Shown piece after piece: positions 33,498 to 40,683 of a stretch of 40,720 nt of DNA. The DNA comes from an uncultured Clostridia bacterium (lineage in GTDB: Bacteria; Bacillota; Clostridia; Christensenellales; Aristaeellaceae). Position numbers and translations under genes: made by a program. Position 1 is the stretch's first letter; each line of letters opens with the position of its first letter. The notes beneath the pieces were generated by a model. The model was not told the DNA's origin and searched no databases. It saw only the letters and a list, made by a program, of their open reading frames with translations. The stretch lies in assembly GCA_945877525.1 (NCBI GenBank), contig CAMDVP010000002.1:1-40720 (forward strand), read 5' to 3'.

Positions 33498-35147
33498 ATG
33501 AGCAGCCGCTGGATTGGCCTGGACATTGGCGGAACCAAATGCGCCGTGGTGCTGGCCGAGGTAAACCACGGCATCCGTATCGCGGACAAGATCCGTTTCG
33601 ACACGCAGACAGAAAAGGGCTTTGACCAGGCCTGGAACCGGCTGTGCTCTGCGGTGGACGAGCTGCTGGCCCGCCACCGGCTGACGGCAGGGGATATCCG
33701 TGCCATTGGCGTCAGCTGCGGCGGGCCGCTGGATTCCCGCCGGGGCGTGATTCTATGCCCCCCGCATCTGCCCGGTTGGGTGAACATCCCCCTGAAGGCC
33801 ATGCTGGAGGAGCGCTTCGGCATTCCGGCCTATATTCAGAACGATGCCAATGCCTGCGCGCTGGTGGAATGGAAGCTGGGCGCGGGCCGCGGCACGCAGA
33901 ACATGATCTTCCTCACCATGGGAACGGGCATGGGCGGCGGCGTGATAGCCGAGGGACGGCTTTTGTCCGGGCACACGGATATGGGTGGTGAAATCGGTCA
34001 TCTGCGCCTGACGGAGGACGGGCCGGTGGGCTTTGGCAAGGCGGGCTCCGCCGAAGGCTATGTCAGCGGCGAGGCCATCGGCAAGCTGGCCAGGGAAATG
34101 TCGTCCCGCATCCGGGCCGAGGGCCGCGTTCCCGCCTGGGAACAGGACGGGCATGCTGCTGAGGAGATCAGCGCCCGGCTGATGGCGGATTATGCCCGCA
34201 GGGGTGATGCGGACGCTCTGGCGCTGTTCCGCTTTGTGGGCAAAATGCTGGGCCGTCTGCTGGGCCAGCTGGTGGATGCCTTTAACCCGGAGAAAATCGT
34301 GATTGGCAGCATTTTTGTGCGCTGTGAGGATCTCCTGCGGGAAAGCATGGACGAGGAACTGCGGAGGGAGGCCATCCCGTATTCCTATCAGGGGGTGCAG
34401 GTGGTACCCGCCCAGACGGGGGAGGCCATTGGCGACCTGGCCAGCATCATAACGGCGCTGTATGCCATGGATGTGGATCCCATGCAGACGGGCGATGAGC
34501 AGAATGCGGCGGTGCTTGCGCATTATGAACGGCTGTTTGACCGCTATCCCGCGCTGGAGGGGTGCCGGGACAGCGTGATGCAGGCGTATCTGCTGCTTCG
34601 GGACGCCTATGCCCGGGGCGGCAAGCTGCTGGTGTGCGGCAACGGCGGCAGCTGTGCCGACAGCCAGCACATTGTGGGCGAACTGATGAAGGGCTTTTAT
34701 CTCAAGCGGCCGCTGCAGGACGATATTCTCCGGAAGATGCAGGATGCCCTGGAGCCGCTGCTGCCGGGGGCGGCTGCACTGATGCAGGGCGGGTTGCCTG
34801 CCATTGCCCTGACGGATCATCAGGCGCTGAATACGGCGGTGCAGAATGACTTGGATCCCTCCCTGGCCATGGCTCAGCAGGTCATCGGCTACGGCAGGCC
34901 GGGGGATGTAATCCTTGGCATCAGCACCAGCGGCAACGCCAGGAACGTAGCGCTGGCTGTGGCTGCGGCAAAGGCTCTGGGGCTGACGGCCATAGGGCTG
35001 ACGGGGGGCACGGGCGGCAGGCTGAAGGCCATGTGCGACTGCGCTGTGGTGGCTCCTGCGTCCACCCCCGCTGATGTGCAGGAATATCACCTGCCCATCT
35101 ACCATGCCCTGTGTGCCATGCTGGAAGCCCGGTTTTTTGCGGGCTAA
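33498..35147 (+). CDS. ROK-family sugar kinase fused to a GmhA-like SIS isomerase domain
   Basis: A 549-residue two-domain protein. Residues 1 to about 320 are a ROK kinase: DIGGTKCAVVLAE (phosphate loop), the catalytic Asp in QNDANACALVEWKLG and LTMGTGMGGGVIAEG. The ROK zinc motif (CxCGxxGCxE) is replaced by GFGKAGSAEGYVSG, so no zinc site remains. Residues about 340-549 form an SIS phosphosugar-binding domain closest to GmhA/DiaA: LVCGNGGSCADSQHIVGELM, LGISTSGNARNV and the C-terminal VQEYHLPIYHALC. Such a fusion could phosphorylate a sugar and isomerise its phosphate in one polypeptide. The start at 33498 has ACAGGAGG upstream. It is not a frameshift artefact, because the frame is continuous. 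Confidence 0.9.
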   Translation: MSSRWIGLDIGGTKCAVVLAEVNHGIRIADKIRFDTQTEKGFDQAWNRLCSAVDELLARHRLTAGDIRAIGVSCGGPLDSRRGVILCPPHLPGWVNIPLKAMLEERFGIPAYIQNDANACALVEWKLGAGRGTQNMIFLTMGTGMGGGVIAEGRLLSGHTDMGGEIGHLRLTEDGPVGFGKAGSAEGYVSGEAIGKLAREMSSRIRAEGRVPAWEQDGHAAEEISARLMADYARRGDADALALFRFVGKMLGRLLGQLVDAFNPEKIVIGSIFVRCEDLLRESMDEELRREAIPYSYQGVQVVPAQTGEAIGDLASIITALYAMDVDPMQTGDEQNAAVLAHYERLFDRYPALEGCRDSVMQAYLLLRDAYARGGKLLVCGNGGSCADSQHIVGELMKGFYLKRPLQDDILRKMQDALEPLLPGAAALMQGGLPAIALTDHQALNTAVQNDLDPSLAMAQQVIGYGRPGDVILGISTSGNARNVALAVAAAKALGLTAIGLTGGTGGRLKAMCDCAVVAPASTPADVQEYHLPIYHALCAMLEARFFAG

Positions 35148-35158
35148 GGAGGATCATG

Positions 35159-36589
35159 ATGAAAAAGCTCCGCAATCAGGTGATGCTGATTACCTATCCT
35201 GACAGCCTGGGCGGCAACCTTGCTGCACTGAAGTCAACCCTGAATGATACCCTTCAGGGGGCGGTGGGGAGCATTCACATTCTGCCCTTTTTCCCCTCCA
35301 GCGGCGACAGGGGCTTTGCCCCCACCACCTATGACCGGGTGGAGCCTGCCTTCGGTACCTGGGCGGATGTGGAGGCACTGGCAGGGGACTACATGCTCAT
35401 GTGCGACATGATGGTTAATCATATTTCCCGCCGCAGCGAGGAGTTTCAGGATTATCTGCGCCACGGGGAGGAAAGCCCCTATGCGGAGATGTTCTTTGAC
35501 TATGACGTATTCTTTGGCGGCGAACCGTCGCAGGAGGAACTGGCCCGGCTGTACCGCCGCAGTGATAAGCCCCTGTACCAGGAAATCACCCTGCCGGACG
35601 GCACGCGCAAACGCCTGTGGTGCTCCTTTTCCGCCGAACAGATCGACCTGGATACAAACAGCCCCGTGGCCCGGGATTACATCATGCGCAACCTGAAGGG
35701 CCTTGGCCGCCACGGCATATCCGTGGTGCGCATGGACGCCTACGGCTATATCACCAAGGTGCGCGGAACAAACTGCTTTTTTGTCGAGCCCCAAATTTGG
35801 GGGCTGATTGAGGAAATGGAATCGCTCCTGCAAAAGCAGGACATGACCCTTCTTCCCGAGGTGCACGACCGCTACGACGTAGTGCGGAAGATCAGCGACC
35901 ACGGCTACTATACCTACGACTTTGTGCTGCCCTTGACGGTGCTGCATACGCTGTTTACCGGTTCCGGCAAGGCGCTGAAGCGCTGGCTGGCCATCGCGCC
36001 GGACAACCAGCTGTCCGTGCTGGATACCCATGACGGCATCGGCGTATACGACGCGGACGGCATTGTGTCCGAGGAAGAGGCGGAGGCAGTGATCCGCCGG
36101 GCCGAGCCGCACCTGTCCTACCACTACAAGCCCATGGATATGTCCAAGCGCAAGTACCGCAAGAGCTATCAGCTCTATGGCACCTACTATTCCATCCTGG
36201 GAGAGCGGGATGATGCATACCTGCTGGCCCGGGCCATCCAGTTCTTTGCGCCGGGCATTCCGCAGGTATATTATGTAGGCATGCTTGCGGGCAAAAACGA
36301 TCTGGACTTTGACCCCGCAGATCACCGGAACATCAACCGGCACAACTATTCCCGTGCGGAAATCGAGGCGGAGGCGCAGCGGCCCGTGGTAAGGCGGCTG
36401 CTGGACATGATGCGCCTGCGCAACACCTGCCCGGCCTTTGACGGTCCACTGGAGGTGGCGGAAACGGAGGACAGCGTGCTGGACCTGCGCCGCCGCCATG
36501 GCGATGCGTGGGCGCGCCTGGAAGCCGACCTGCGCACCTGCGATTTTACCATTACCTATGGAAATGCCAACGAAACGCATACATTTTGA
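35159..36589 (+). CDS. GH13_18 sucrose-phosphorylase-like enzyme
   Basis: A 476-residue GH13 subfamily 18 enzyme. Members cleave an alpha-glucoside with phosphate to alpha-glucose 1-phosphate plus the acceptor. Features: ITYPDSLGGNL at the N-terminus, SIHILPFFPSSGDRGFAPTTY, nucleophile Asp in VVRMDAYGYITK, acid/base Glu in LLPEVHDRY, and the transition-state Asp in LDTHDGIGVYD, followed by GIPQVYYVGMLAGKND. Start: ATG 35159 with TAAGGAGG six bases upstream; ATG 35156 is too close to that site. The subfamily includes sucrose, sucrose-6-phosphate and glucosylglycerate phosphorylases, and sequence reading alone cannot separate them. The preceding kinase-isomerase could process the released acceptor. 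Confidence 0.9.
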   Translation: MKKLRNQVMLITYPDSLGGNLAALKSTLNDTLQGAVGSIHILPFFPSSGDRGFAPTTYDRVEPAFGTWADVEALAGDYMLMCDMMVNHISRRSEEFQDYLRHGEESPYAEMFFDYDVFFGGEPSQEELARLYRRSDKPLYQEITLPDGTRKRLWCSFSAEQIDLDTNSPVARDYIMRNLKGLGRHGISVVRMDAYGYITKVRGTNCFFVEPQIWGLIEEMESLLQKQDMTLLPEVHDRYDVVRKISDHGYYTYDFVLPLTVLHTLFTGSGKALKRWLAIAPDNQLSVLDTHDGIGVYDADGIVSEEEAEAVIRRAEPHLSYHYKPMDMSKRKYRKSYQLYGTYYSILGERDDAYLLARAIQFFAPGIPQVYYVGMLAGKNDLDFDPADHRNINRHNYSRAEIEAEAQRPVVRRLLDMMRLRNTCPAFDGPLEVAETEDSVLDLRRRHGDAWARLEADLRTCDFTITYGNANETHTF

Positions 36590-36604
36590 GCGGATTCTCG
36601 CCTT

Positions 36605-36856
36605 GTGTTTCATACAATAGAGACTGCAAAAGGCATTGCAGAAACAGGGCCTGATACCTGCGGAGAATGCCGTCGGTACCTGAACGGGTCACTGGAGATA
36701 TCTCATGCCACGCTGATGCAGTCGGAAACGAACGCTTCCAGGCTGCGAACCACGGCGGAAATCCTGATGGACGAGGAACCATACTATACGGTAGAGCAGC
36801 TGGAGCGCCACAGGCAAATTGTGGAGGAGAACAGGGCCCCGCGGGGCAAGCAATAA
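36605..36856 (+). CDS. Short unrecognised protein, 83 residues, low certainty
   Basis: The GTG-started frame encodes 83 residues with an acidic, helical-looking C-terminus (TAEILMDEEPYYTVEQLERH). I do not recognise a family. There is no good ribosome site at GTG 36605, and an internal ATG (36716) would give a shorter version. The main support is the strong terminator directly after its stop. It could be a real small protein or the tail of a lost gene. Confidence 0.3.
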   Translation: MFHTIETAKGIAETGPDTCGECRRYLNGSLEISHATLMQSETNASRLRTTAEILMDEEPYYTVEQLERHRQIVEENRAPRGKQ

Positions 36857-36867
36857 ACAATCTGCGA

Positions 36868-36900
36868 AGCACCCTGCAGACACAGCAGGGTGCTTTCTTT
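36868..36900 (+). terminator. Rho-independent terminator
   Basis: AGCACCCTGC (36868-36877) with GCAGGGTGCT (36885-36894), a 7-base loop, then TTCTTT. It may end the LacI-controlled operon (the upstream stop is 36589) or the small frame at 36605-36856. Confidence 0.8.
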
Positions 36901-37011
36901 GATGCACGGAAAGGTGCCAAAGGGTTCTTTCAAATGATGATTCCGGCCCCATCCCCGGATCCCGATACTGAGGAGCCGGAGAAACGGTTGCCTTTGTATT
37001 GCTATGGCTCT

Positions 37012-37362
37012 TCAACATTGTCTGGCCATATATCCTTCGCCCCAATTCCAGAGTGCATCCAGCACCGGCTTCAGACTGTAGCCCAGCTCAGTCAGCGTGT
37101 ATTCCACTCGCGGAGGGACCTCTGCATAGACCTTACGGTTCACCAAACCGCTTGCTTCCATATCTCGAAGTTGAGCCGTCAGCACCTTCTGCGAGACATG
37201 GCCGATGGATTTCCTTAATTCCCCAAAGCGTTTGGTTCCGGGCATCAGGTCTCGCAGAATCAGGACCTTCCATTTGTCACCGATCAGCATGAGGGTGGTT
37301 TCCACTGGACAGGCAGGCAGAGCCTTTGCCGGCATTGATTCAATTGTTTTGATATCTTCCAT
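37012..37362 (-). CDS. HxlR-type winged-helix regulator
   Basis: A 116-residue HxlR-family regulator: the conserved cysteine-containing N-terminus CPVETTLMLIGDKWKVLIL, then LRKSIGHVSQKVLTAQLRDM and the wing EVPPRVEYTLTELGYSL. On the minus strand GGAGGA (37371-37376 as TCCTCC) precedes the start. Many HxlR proteins sense reactive electrophiles, oxidants or disulfide stress through cysteines. It is divergent from the FMN-type split-barrel gene, with a perfect 16-base palindrome in between, and should control that gene and itself. Confidence 0.92.
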   Translation of the reverse strand: MEDIKTIESMPAKALPACPVETTLMLIGDKWKVLILRDLMPGTKRFGELRKSIGHVSQKVLTAQLRDMEASGLVNRKVYAEVPPRVEYTLTELGYSLKPVLDALWNWGEGYMARQC

Positions 37363-37399
37363 ATCGTGTGTCCTCCAATAGTTTCCTTCTGGTAACTAC

Positions 37400-37415
37400 A
37401 GCACAATATTGTGCT
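37400..37415. promoter_or_regulatory. Palindromic operator between HxlR and the flavoprotein gene
   Basis: AGCACAAT-ATTGTGCT is a perfect 16-base palindrome, with GTAA/TTAC extending the symmetry further out. It lies between the divergent starts, a good candidate HxlR site. The + strand gene has a TATAAT at 37445-37450 but no clear -35. Confidence 0.65.
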
Positions 37416-37506
37416 TACTTTACGAATATACTCTACGGCGGTATTATAATACCAGCGAAAGGAAAACGCAACCTTTCCCCTACAATACGCTCTGGAGGTA
37501 ATCATC

Positions 37507-37902
37507 ATGGAAAGAGTCATCAGGTTTTTGCAGGCAAACCCCGTTCAGTATCTCGCTACCGTGGGCCGTGACGGGAAAGCCAAGTGCCGTCCCTTCATGT
37601 TCTGCTTTGAACAGGATGGCAGGCTCTGGTTCTGCACCAACAATACCAAGGATGTCTATCAGGATATGCAGGCCAATCCCTATGTGGAGGTGTCCGTCTC
37701 CAGCCCCAGCTACGCCTGGATCAGGCTGCATGGCAAGGCGGTGTTTGAGAACAATATGGCGGTAAAGGAAGGCTGCATGAACAATCCGATTGTCAAAGGC
37801 CAGTACCAGACCGCCGACAATCCCATCTTTGAGGTGTTCTATCTGGATGATCCCCATGGCGTGATTGCCGACTTTTCCGGCAATCCTCCTTACGAGTTCT
37901 GA
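37507..37902 (+). CDS. Pyridoxamine 5'-phosphate oxidase-like FMN-binding split-barrel protein
   Basis: A 131-residue member of the PNPOx/NimA split-barrel group: RVIRFLQANPVQYLATVGRD, then AKCRPFMFCFEQDGRLWFCT and the C-terminal EVFYLDDPHGVIADF. Small members bind FMN or F420 and often reduce or detoxify small molecules, or bind flavin or heme. GGAGG precedes ATG 37507. It is divergent from HxlR. The next transcribed feature downstream is an FMN riboswitch. Confidence 0.88.
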   Translation: MERVIRFLQANPVQYLATVGRDGKAKCRPFMFCFEQDGRLWFCTNNTKDVYQDMQANPYVEVSVSSPSYAWIRLHGKAVFENNMAVKEGCMNNPIVKGQYQTADNPIFEVFYLDDPHGVIADFSGNPPYEF

Positions 37903-37912
37903 GAAGAACTGT

Positions 37913-38033
37913 CTTGTCATGTTCGGGGCAGGGTGAAATCCCTGACCGGCAATGACAGCCAGCGAGCGGAAACGCTGATGCGGTGAAATCCCGCAGCCGA
38001 CGGTATAGTTCGGATGAAAGAAGACGTGATAAG
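37913..38033 (+). ncRNA. FMN riboswitch (RFN element)
   Basis: The conserved core is unmistakable: TTCGGGGCAGGGTGAAATCC, then CTGACCGGC, then GCTGATGCGGTGAAATCCC, GCAGCCGACGGTATAGT and CGGATGAAAGAAG. The outer P1 helix can form between CTTGTCATGTTC (37913-37924) and GAAGACGTGATAAG (38020-38033). It is not followed by a riboflavin gene but by a flavoprotein-ferredoxin gene at 38207. A GC-rich hairpin downstream is the probable expression platform. Confidence 0.92.
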
Positions 38034-38038
38034 GCTCG

Positions 38039-38068
38039 CCCCGCAGACGCCATAAGCAATCTGCGGGG
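38039..38068 (+). terminator. Riboswitch expression platform hairpin
   Basis: CCCCGCAGA (38039-38047) pairs with TCTGCGGGG (38060-38068), followed only by TTTC. It is a candidate FMN-controlled terminator with a weak T-run. Confidence 0.6.
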
Positions 38069-38191
38069 TTTCGCTGCCACTCCAAATCAGTCAACGAGTT
38101 TTCTTTCAATGCTTTGAAGCACCCCGTCATCAGTATTGCTGCGATGTTGGTCCATAAGCGGCCGCGCCCGGTACGAAAGGGCGACGCCTGA
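38069..38191 (+). pseudogene. Possible C-terminal tail of a riboflavin ECF transporter (RibU)
   Basis: Between the riboswitch hairpin and the next gene, the + frame ending with TGA at 38189-38191 reads FSFNALKHPVISIAAMLVH, then KRPRPVRKG. This looks like the last helix of RibU-type riboflavin transporters, which end in a PFNLIKG...SVITFLLYKR-like pattern. RibU is the usual gene behind FMN riboswitches. The frame has no start here. The resemblance is from memory of the family and is short, so it is tentative. Confidence 0.35.
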
Positions 38192-38206
38192 AAGGAGGAA
38201 TCTCAT

Positions 38207-38830
38207 ATGGAAAGCAAAGATTATTTATCCTATCTCGTCCGGGAAATACACACCACGGTGGTTGCAACGGTGGATGATGCCGGTCAGCCGGTCACGGCCG
38301 CTATTGATATGATGGATGCGGATGAAGGCGGCCTTTACTTTCTGACCGCCAGAGGAAAGGGCTTCTATGATCGCTTGAAAAAGCGGGGAACGCTTGCACT
38401 CACCGGATTGAAAGGCACGGACACCATGCATTGCGCCGCGCTTTCCATTCGGGGTAAGGTGCGGGAGCTGGGCGGCGGGCTACTGCCCCGGCTGTTTGAG
38501 AAGAATCCCTACATGAATGAAATCTACCCGGACGAAGCTTCCAGAAGCGCATTGACGGTCTTTGTCATCTATGAAGGCAGCGGAGAATGGTTTGACCTGT
38601 CCAGAAAGCCAATCGAACGGGCCAGCTTTACCTTTGGCGGCGCAGAGAAGGTGCAGGAAGGTTATTTCATCACAGACGCCTGCATCGGCTGTAAGCTCTG
38701 TTATTCCAAATGTCCGCAGAAGTGCATTGATATTTCCGGCAGGCCGGTGGTTATTCAGCAGCAAAACTGCCTGCATTGCGGAAACTGCTATGAAATCTGC
38801 CCGGCCAGGGCCATTGTGAAGCGGGGTTAA
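38207..38830 (+). CDS. FMN-binding split-barrel protein fused to a 2[4Fe-4S] ferredoxin domain
   Basis: A 207-residue fusion. Residues 1 to about 145 form a pyridoxamine 5'-phosphate oxidase-like split barrel (HTTVVATVDDAGQPVTAAID, GLYFLTARGKGFYDRL). The C-terminus carries two [4Fe-4S] motifs, CIGCKLCYSKCPQKC from about residue 159 and CLHCGNCYEICPARA from about 189. It can therefore move electrons between ferredoxin-type clusters and a flavin. AAAGGAGG at 38190-38197 gives the start at 38207. It is the first gene after the FMN riboswitch and precedes a macrodomain gene by four bases, so flavin supply should control all three genes. The substrate is unknown. Confidence 0.88.
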   Translation: MESKDYLSYLVREIHTTVVATVDDAGQPVTAAIDMMDADEGGLYFLTARGKGFYDRLKKRGTLALTGLKGTDTMHCAALSIRGKVRELGGGLLPRLFEKNPYMNEIYPDEASRSALTVFVIYEGSGEWFDLSRKPIERASFTFGGAEKVQEGYFITDACIGCKLCYSKCPQKCIDISGRPVVIQQQNCLHCGNCYEICPARAIVKRG

Positions 38831-38834
38831 GCCC

Positions 38835-39614
38835 ATGAAGCAGGAAGAACGAAGACGATACTTGATTGAGGAGTTGCTGCGGGAGCAGCCTTGCTGTCGC
38901 TGGCAGCAGATTCCGGCGGATGCAGACCACCAGAAGGTTCTGCTGCGGTCATTGCTGAATGTACGCCGTCCGGAAGCCGTCAGCCCAGAGTTTCTTGAGG
39001 TGCAGGACGCTTATCTGCAGGAGGAATTGGCGGCGAAGGGGATCACCCGCCTGTCCGACCTGCGCCCGGTTCAGGAAGGAATCTATCTCTGGCGGGGAGA
39101 TATCACGACGCTCAAATGCGGAGCCATCGTCAATGCGGCCAATAGCGGCATGACCGGCTGCTACCAGCCATGCCATCACTGCATTGACAACTGCATCCAT
39201 ACGTATGCTGGGGTACAGCTTCGGTTGAAGTGTGCCGAAATCATGGCGCGTCAGGGATTTGAGGAACCCGTCGGACAGGCCAAGATCACACCTGCCTATA
39301 ACCTCCCCTGTGATTATGTGATTCATACGGTAGGTCCTGCCGTGCATGGGAAATTGACCCGACAGCACTGTGAATTGCTGGAATCCTGCTACCGCTCCTG
39401 CCTGTCCTTGGCCGATGAAAAGCAGGTGTCCAGTATGGCGTTTTGCTGTATTTCATCAGGTGTGTTCAGGTTCCCAAATGACAGGGCGGCGGAGATTGCT
39501 GTGCGGACAGTACAGGAATACAAGGCGGAAACCGAAAGTAAAATCAAGGTGATATTCAATGTTTTCAAGGAACAGGATGAACAGATCTATAGAAAGCTGC
39601 TCCGGGCAGATTGA
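38835..39614 (+). CDS. Zinc-type macrodomain protein (ADP-ribosyl hydrolase candidate)
   Basis: A 259-residue protein. An N-terminal extension of about 85 residues precedes a macrodomain: YLWRGDITTLKCGAIVNAAN, the ADP-ribose pocket, followed by the cysteine/histidine-rich loop GCYQPCHHCIDNCIH. That loop is the hallmark of the zinc-containing macrodomains found with SirTM sirtuins, which remove ADP-ribose from the protein the sirtuin modifies. Later motifs are YVIHTVGP and SMAFCCISSGVFRFP (phosphate loop). It lies four bases after the flavoprotein-ferredoxin gene and overlaps the sirtuin frame, so it is in the same operon. Confidence 0.92.
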   Translation: MKQEERRRYLIEELLREQPCCRWQQIPADADHQKVLLRSLLNVRRPEAVSPEFLEVQDAYLQEELAAKGITRLSDLRPVQEGIYLWRGDITTLKCGAIVNAANSGMTGCYQPCHHCIDNCIHTYAGVQLRLKCAEIMARQGFEEPVGQAKITPAYNLPCDYVIHTVGPAVHGKLTRQHCELLESCYRSCLSLADEKQVSSMAFCCISSGVFRFPNDRAAEIAVRTVQEYKAETESKIKVIFNVFKEQDEQIYRKLLRAD

Positions 39615-40440
39615 GCGGCTAAGGCAAGCGATGGAGACGGCAGATGCGGTTCTGATCGGCGCTGGTTCGGGGCTGTCTTCCTCCGCGGGCCTAACTTATA
39701 GCGGAGAACGTTTTGAACAGTATTTTTCAGATTTCCATCAGAAATATGGGATAACCGATATCTACTCCGGCGGATTTTATCCGTTTGACACGCTGGAGGA
39801 ATACTGGGCCTGGTGGAGCCGCCATATTCTCTATAACCGCTATGTGGATGCGCCAATTCCAATCTATCGGGAACTGTTGGCCCTGGTGCAGGGTCGGGAT
39901 TATTTTGTGCTGACCACCAATGTGGATCATCAATTTCAGCGGGCAGGCTTTGAAAAGAAACGGTTATTCTACACGCAGGGAGATTATGGCCTGTGGCAAT
40001 GCTCCAAAGCCTGCCATTGCAAGACCTATGACAACGAAAACGCTGTCCGGCAGATGGTCGCCAGGCAGCGGGACATGCGAATTCCGACAGCGTTGATTCC
40101 CCGGTGTCCGGCATGCGGCGCACCGATGACCATGAACCTGCGGTGCGACGATACCTTTGTGCAGGATGAGGGGTGGTATGTTGCCCAAAGCCGGTATTCG
40201 GACTTTATACGGCGGCACAATCATGGGAAGGTGCTGTATCTGGAGTTGGGGGTGGGCGATCATACGCCTGTTATTATCAAGTATCCGTTCTGGCAATATA
40301 CGCTGGAAAACCCGGACGCTGTCTATGCCTGTGTGAACTTCGGGCAGGCATACGCGCCAAGGGAAATCGCAGAGCAATCCATCTGCTTGGATATGGATAT
40401 CGGGCATATGCTATCAGAACTGGAGCAAAAGCCATATTGA
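39577..40440 (+). CDS. Class M sirtuin (SirTM), protein ADP-ribosyltransferase candidate
   Basis: A 287-residue Sir2-fold protein. It has the NAD loop LIGAGSGLSSSAGLTYSGER, the TTNVDHQF segment (Asn/Asp as in TQNID) and YTQGDYG, where deacetylase sirtuins carry the catalytic His. The Gln there is the class M signature, linked to ADP-ribosylation rather than deacetylation. A zinc knuckle is made by CSKACHC and CPACG. ATG 39577 has AAGG six bases upstream; ATG 39559 and 39631 are alternatives. The start overlaps the macrodomain gene by 38 bases, indicating tight coupling. In known operons the target is a lipoylated GcvH-like protein; no such gene is visible here. Confidence 0.9.
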   Translation: MNRSIESCSGQIERLRQAMETADAVLIGAGSGLSSSAGLTYSGERFEQYFSDFHQKYGITDIYSGGFYPFDTLEEYWAWWSRHILYNRYVDAPIPIYRELLALVQGRDYFVLTTNVDHQFQRAGFEKKRLFYTQGDYGLWQCSKACHCKTYDNENAVRQMVARQRDMRIPTALIPRCPACGAPMTMNLRCDDTFVQDEGWYVAQSRYSDFIRRHNHGKVLYLELGVGDHTPVIIKYPFWQYTLENPDAVYACVNFGQAYAPREIAEQSICLDMDIGHMLSELEQKPY

Positions 40441-40446
40441 AACAAA

Positions 40447-40490
40447 AGGACAGAGCATCCTTCATTCAGAATGGATGGGCTGTCCTTCTT
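40447..40490 (+). terminator. Terminator after the sirtuin gene
   Basis: AGGACAG..CATCC (40447-40460) pairs with GGATG..CTGTCCT (40473-40486) with a two-base internal mismatch, then TCTT. It closes the flavoprotein-macrodomain-sirtuin operon. Confidence 0.7.
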
Positions 40491-40613
40491 CATTTTCAAG
40501 ACGAGGTATTCAAAGTATATTCTGACAGTTGGGATGCATATATCCGCAGAGAATTCTGCTTCTGGGGCTGCGCGTAGCCTGCGACGCTCCCACACCTGTC
40601 GGTCGATGCACAC

Positions 40614-40642
40614 TTTACAGATTGACAGCAATATGCTATACT
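40614..40642 (+). promoter_or_regulatory. Promoter of the TetR-type gene
   Basis: TTTACA (40614-40619), 17 bases, TATACT (40637-40642) preceded by TGC. The operator follows directly. Confidence 0.75.
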
Positions 40643-40643
40643 T

Positions 40644-40669
40644 ATTCATTGAACGATCGGTTAATGAAT
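40644..40669 (+). promoter_or_regulatory. Candidate TetR operator
   Basis: ATTCATT...AATGAAT, a 26-base inverted repeat with 11 of 13 half-site positions matching, centred on CGATCG between the -10 and the gene start. This is the normal place for TetR autorepression. Confidence 0.65.
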
Positions 40670-40683
40670 GAAGTGAGGATGCG

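Noticed and set aside
37480..38130. 216-codon minus-strand frame
   Set aside because: It runs antisense across the split-barrel gene and the FMN riboswitch, so its openness is incidental.
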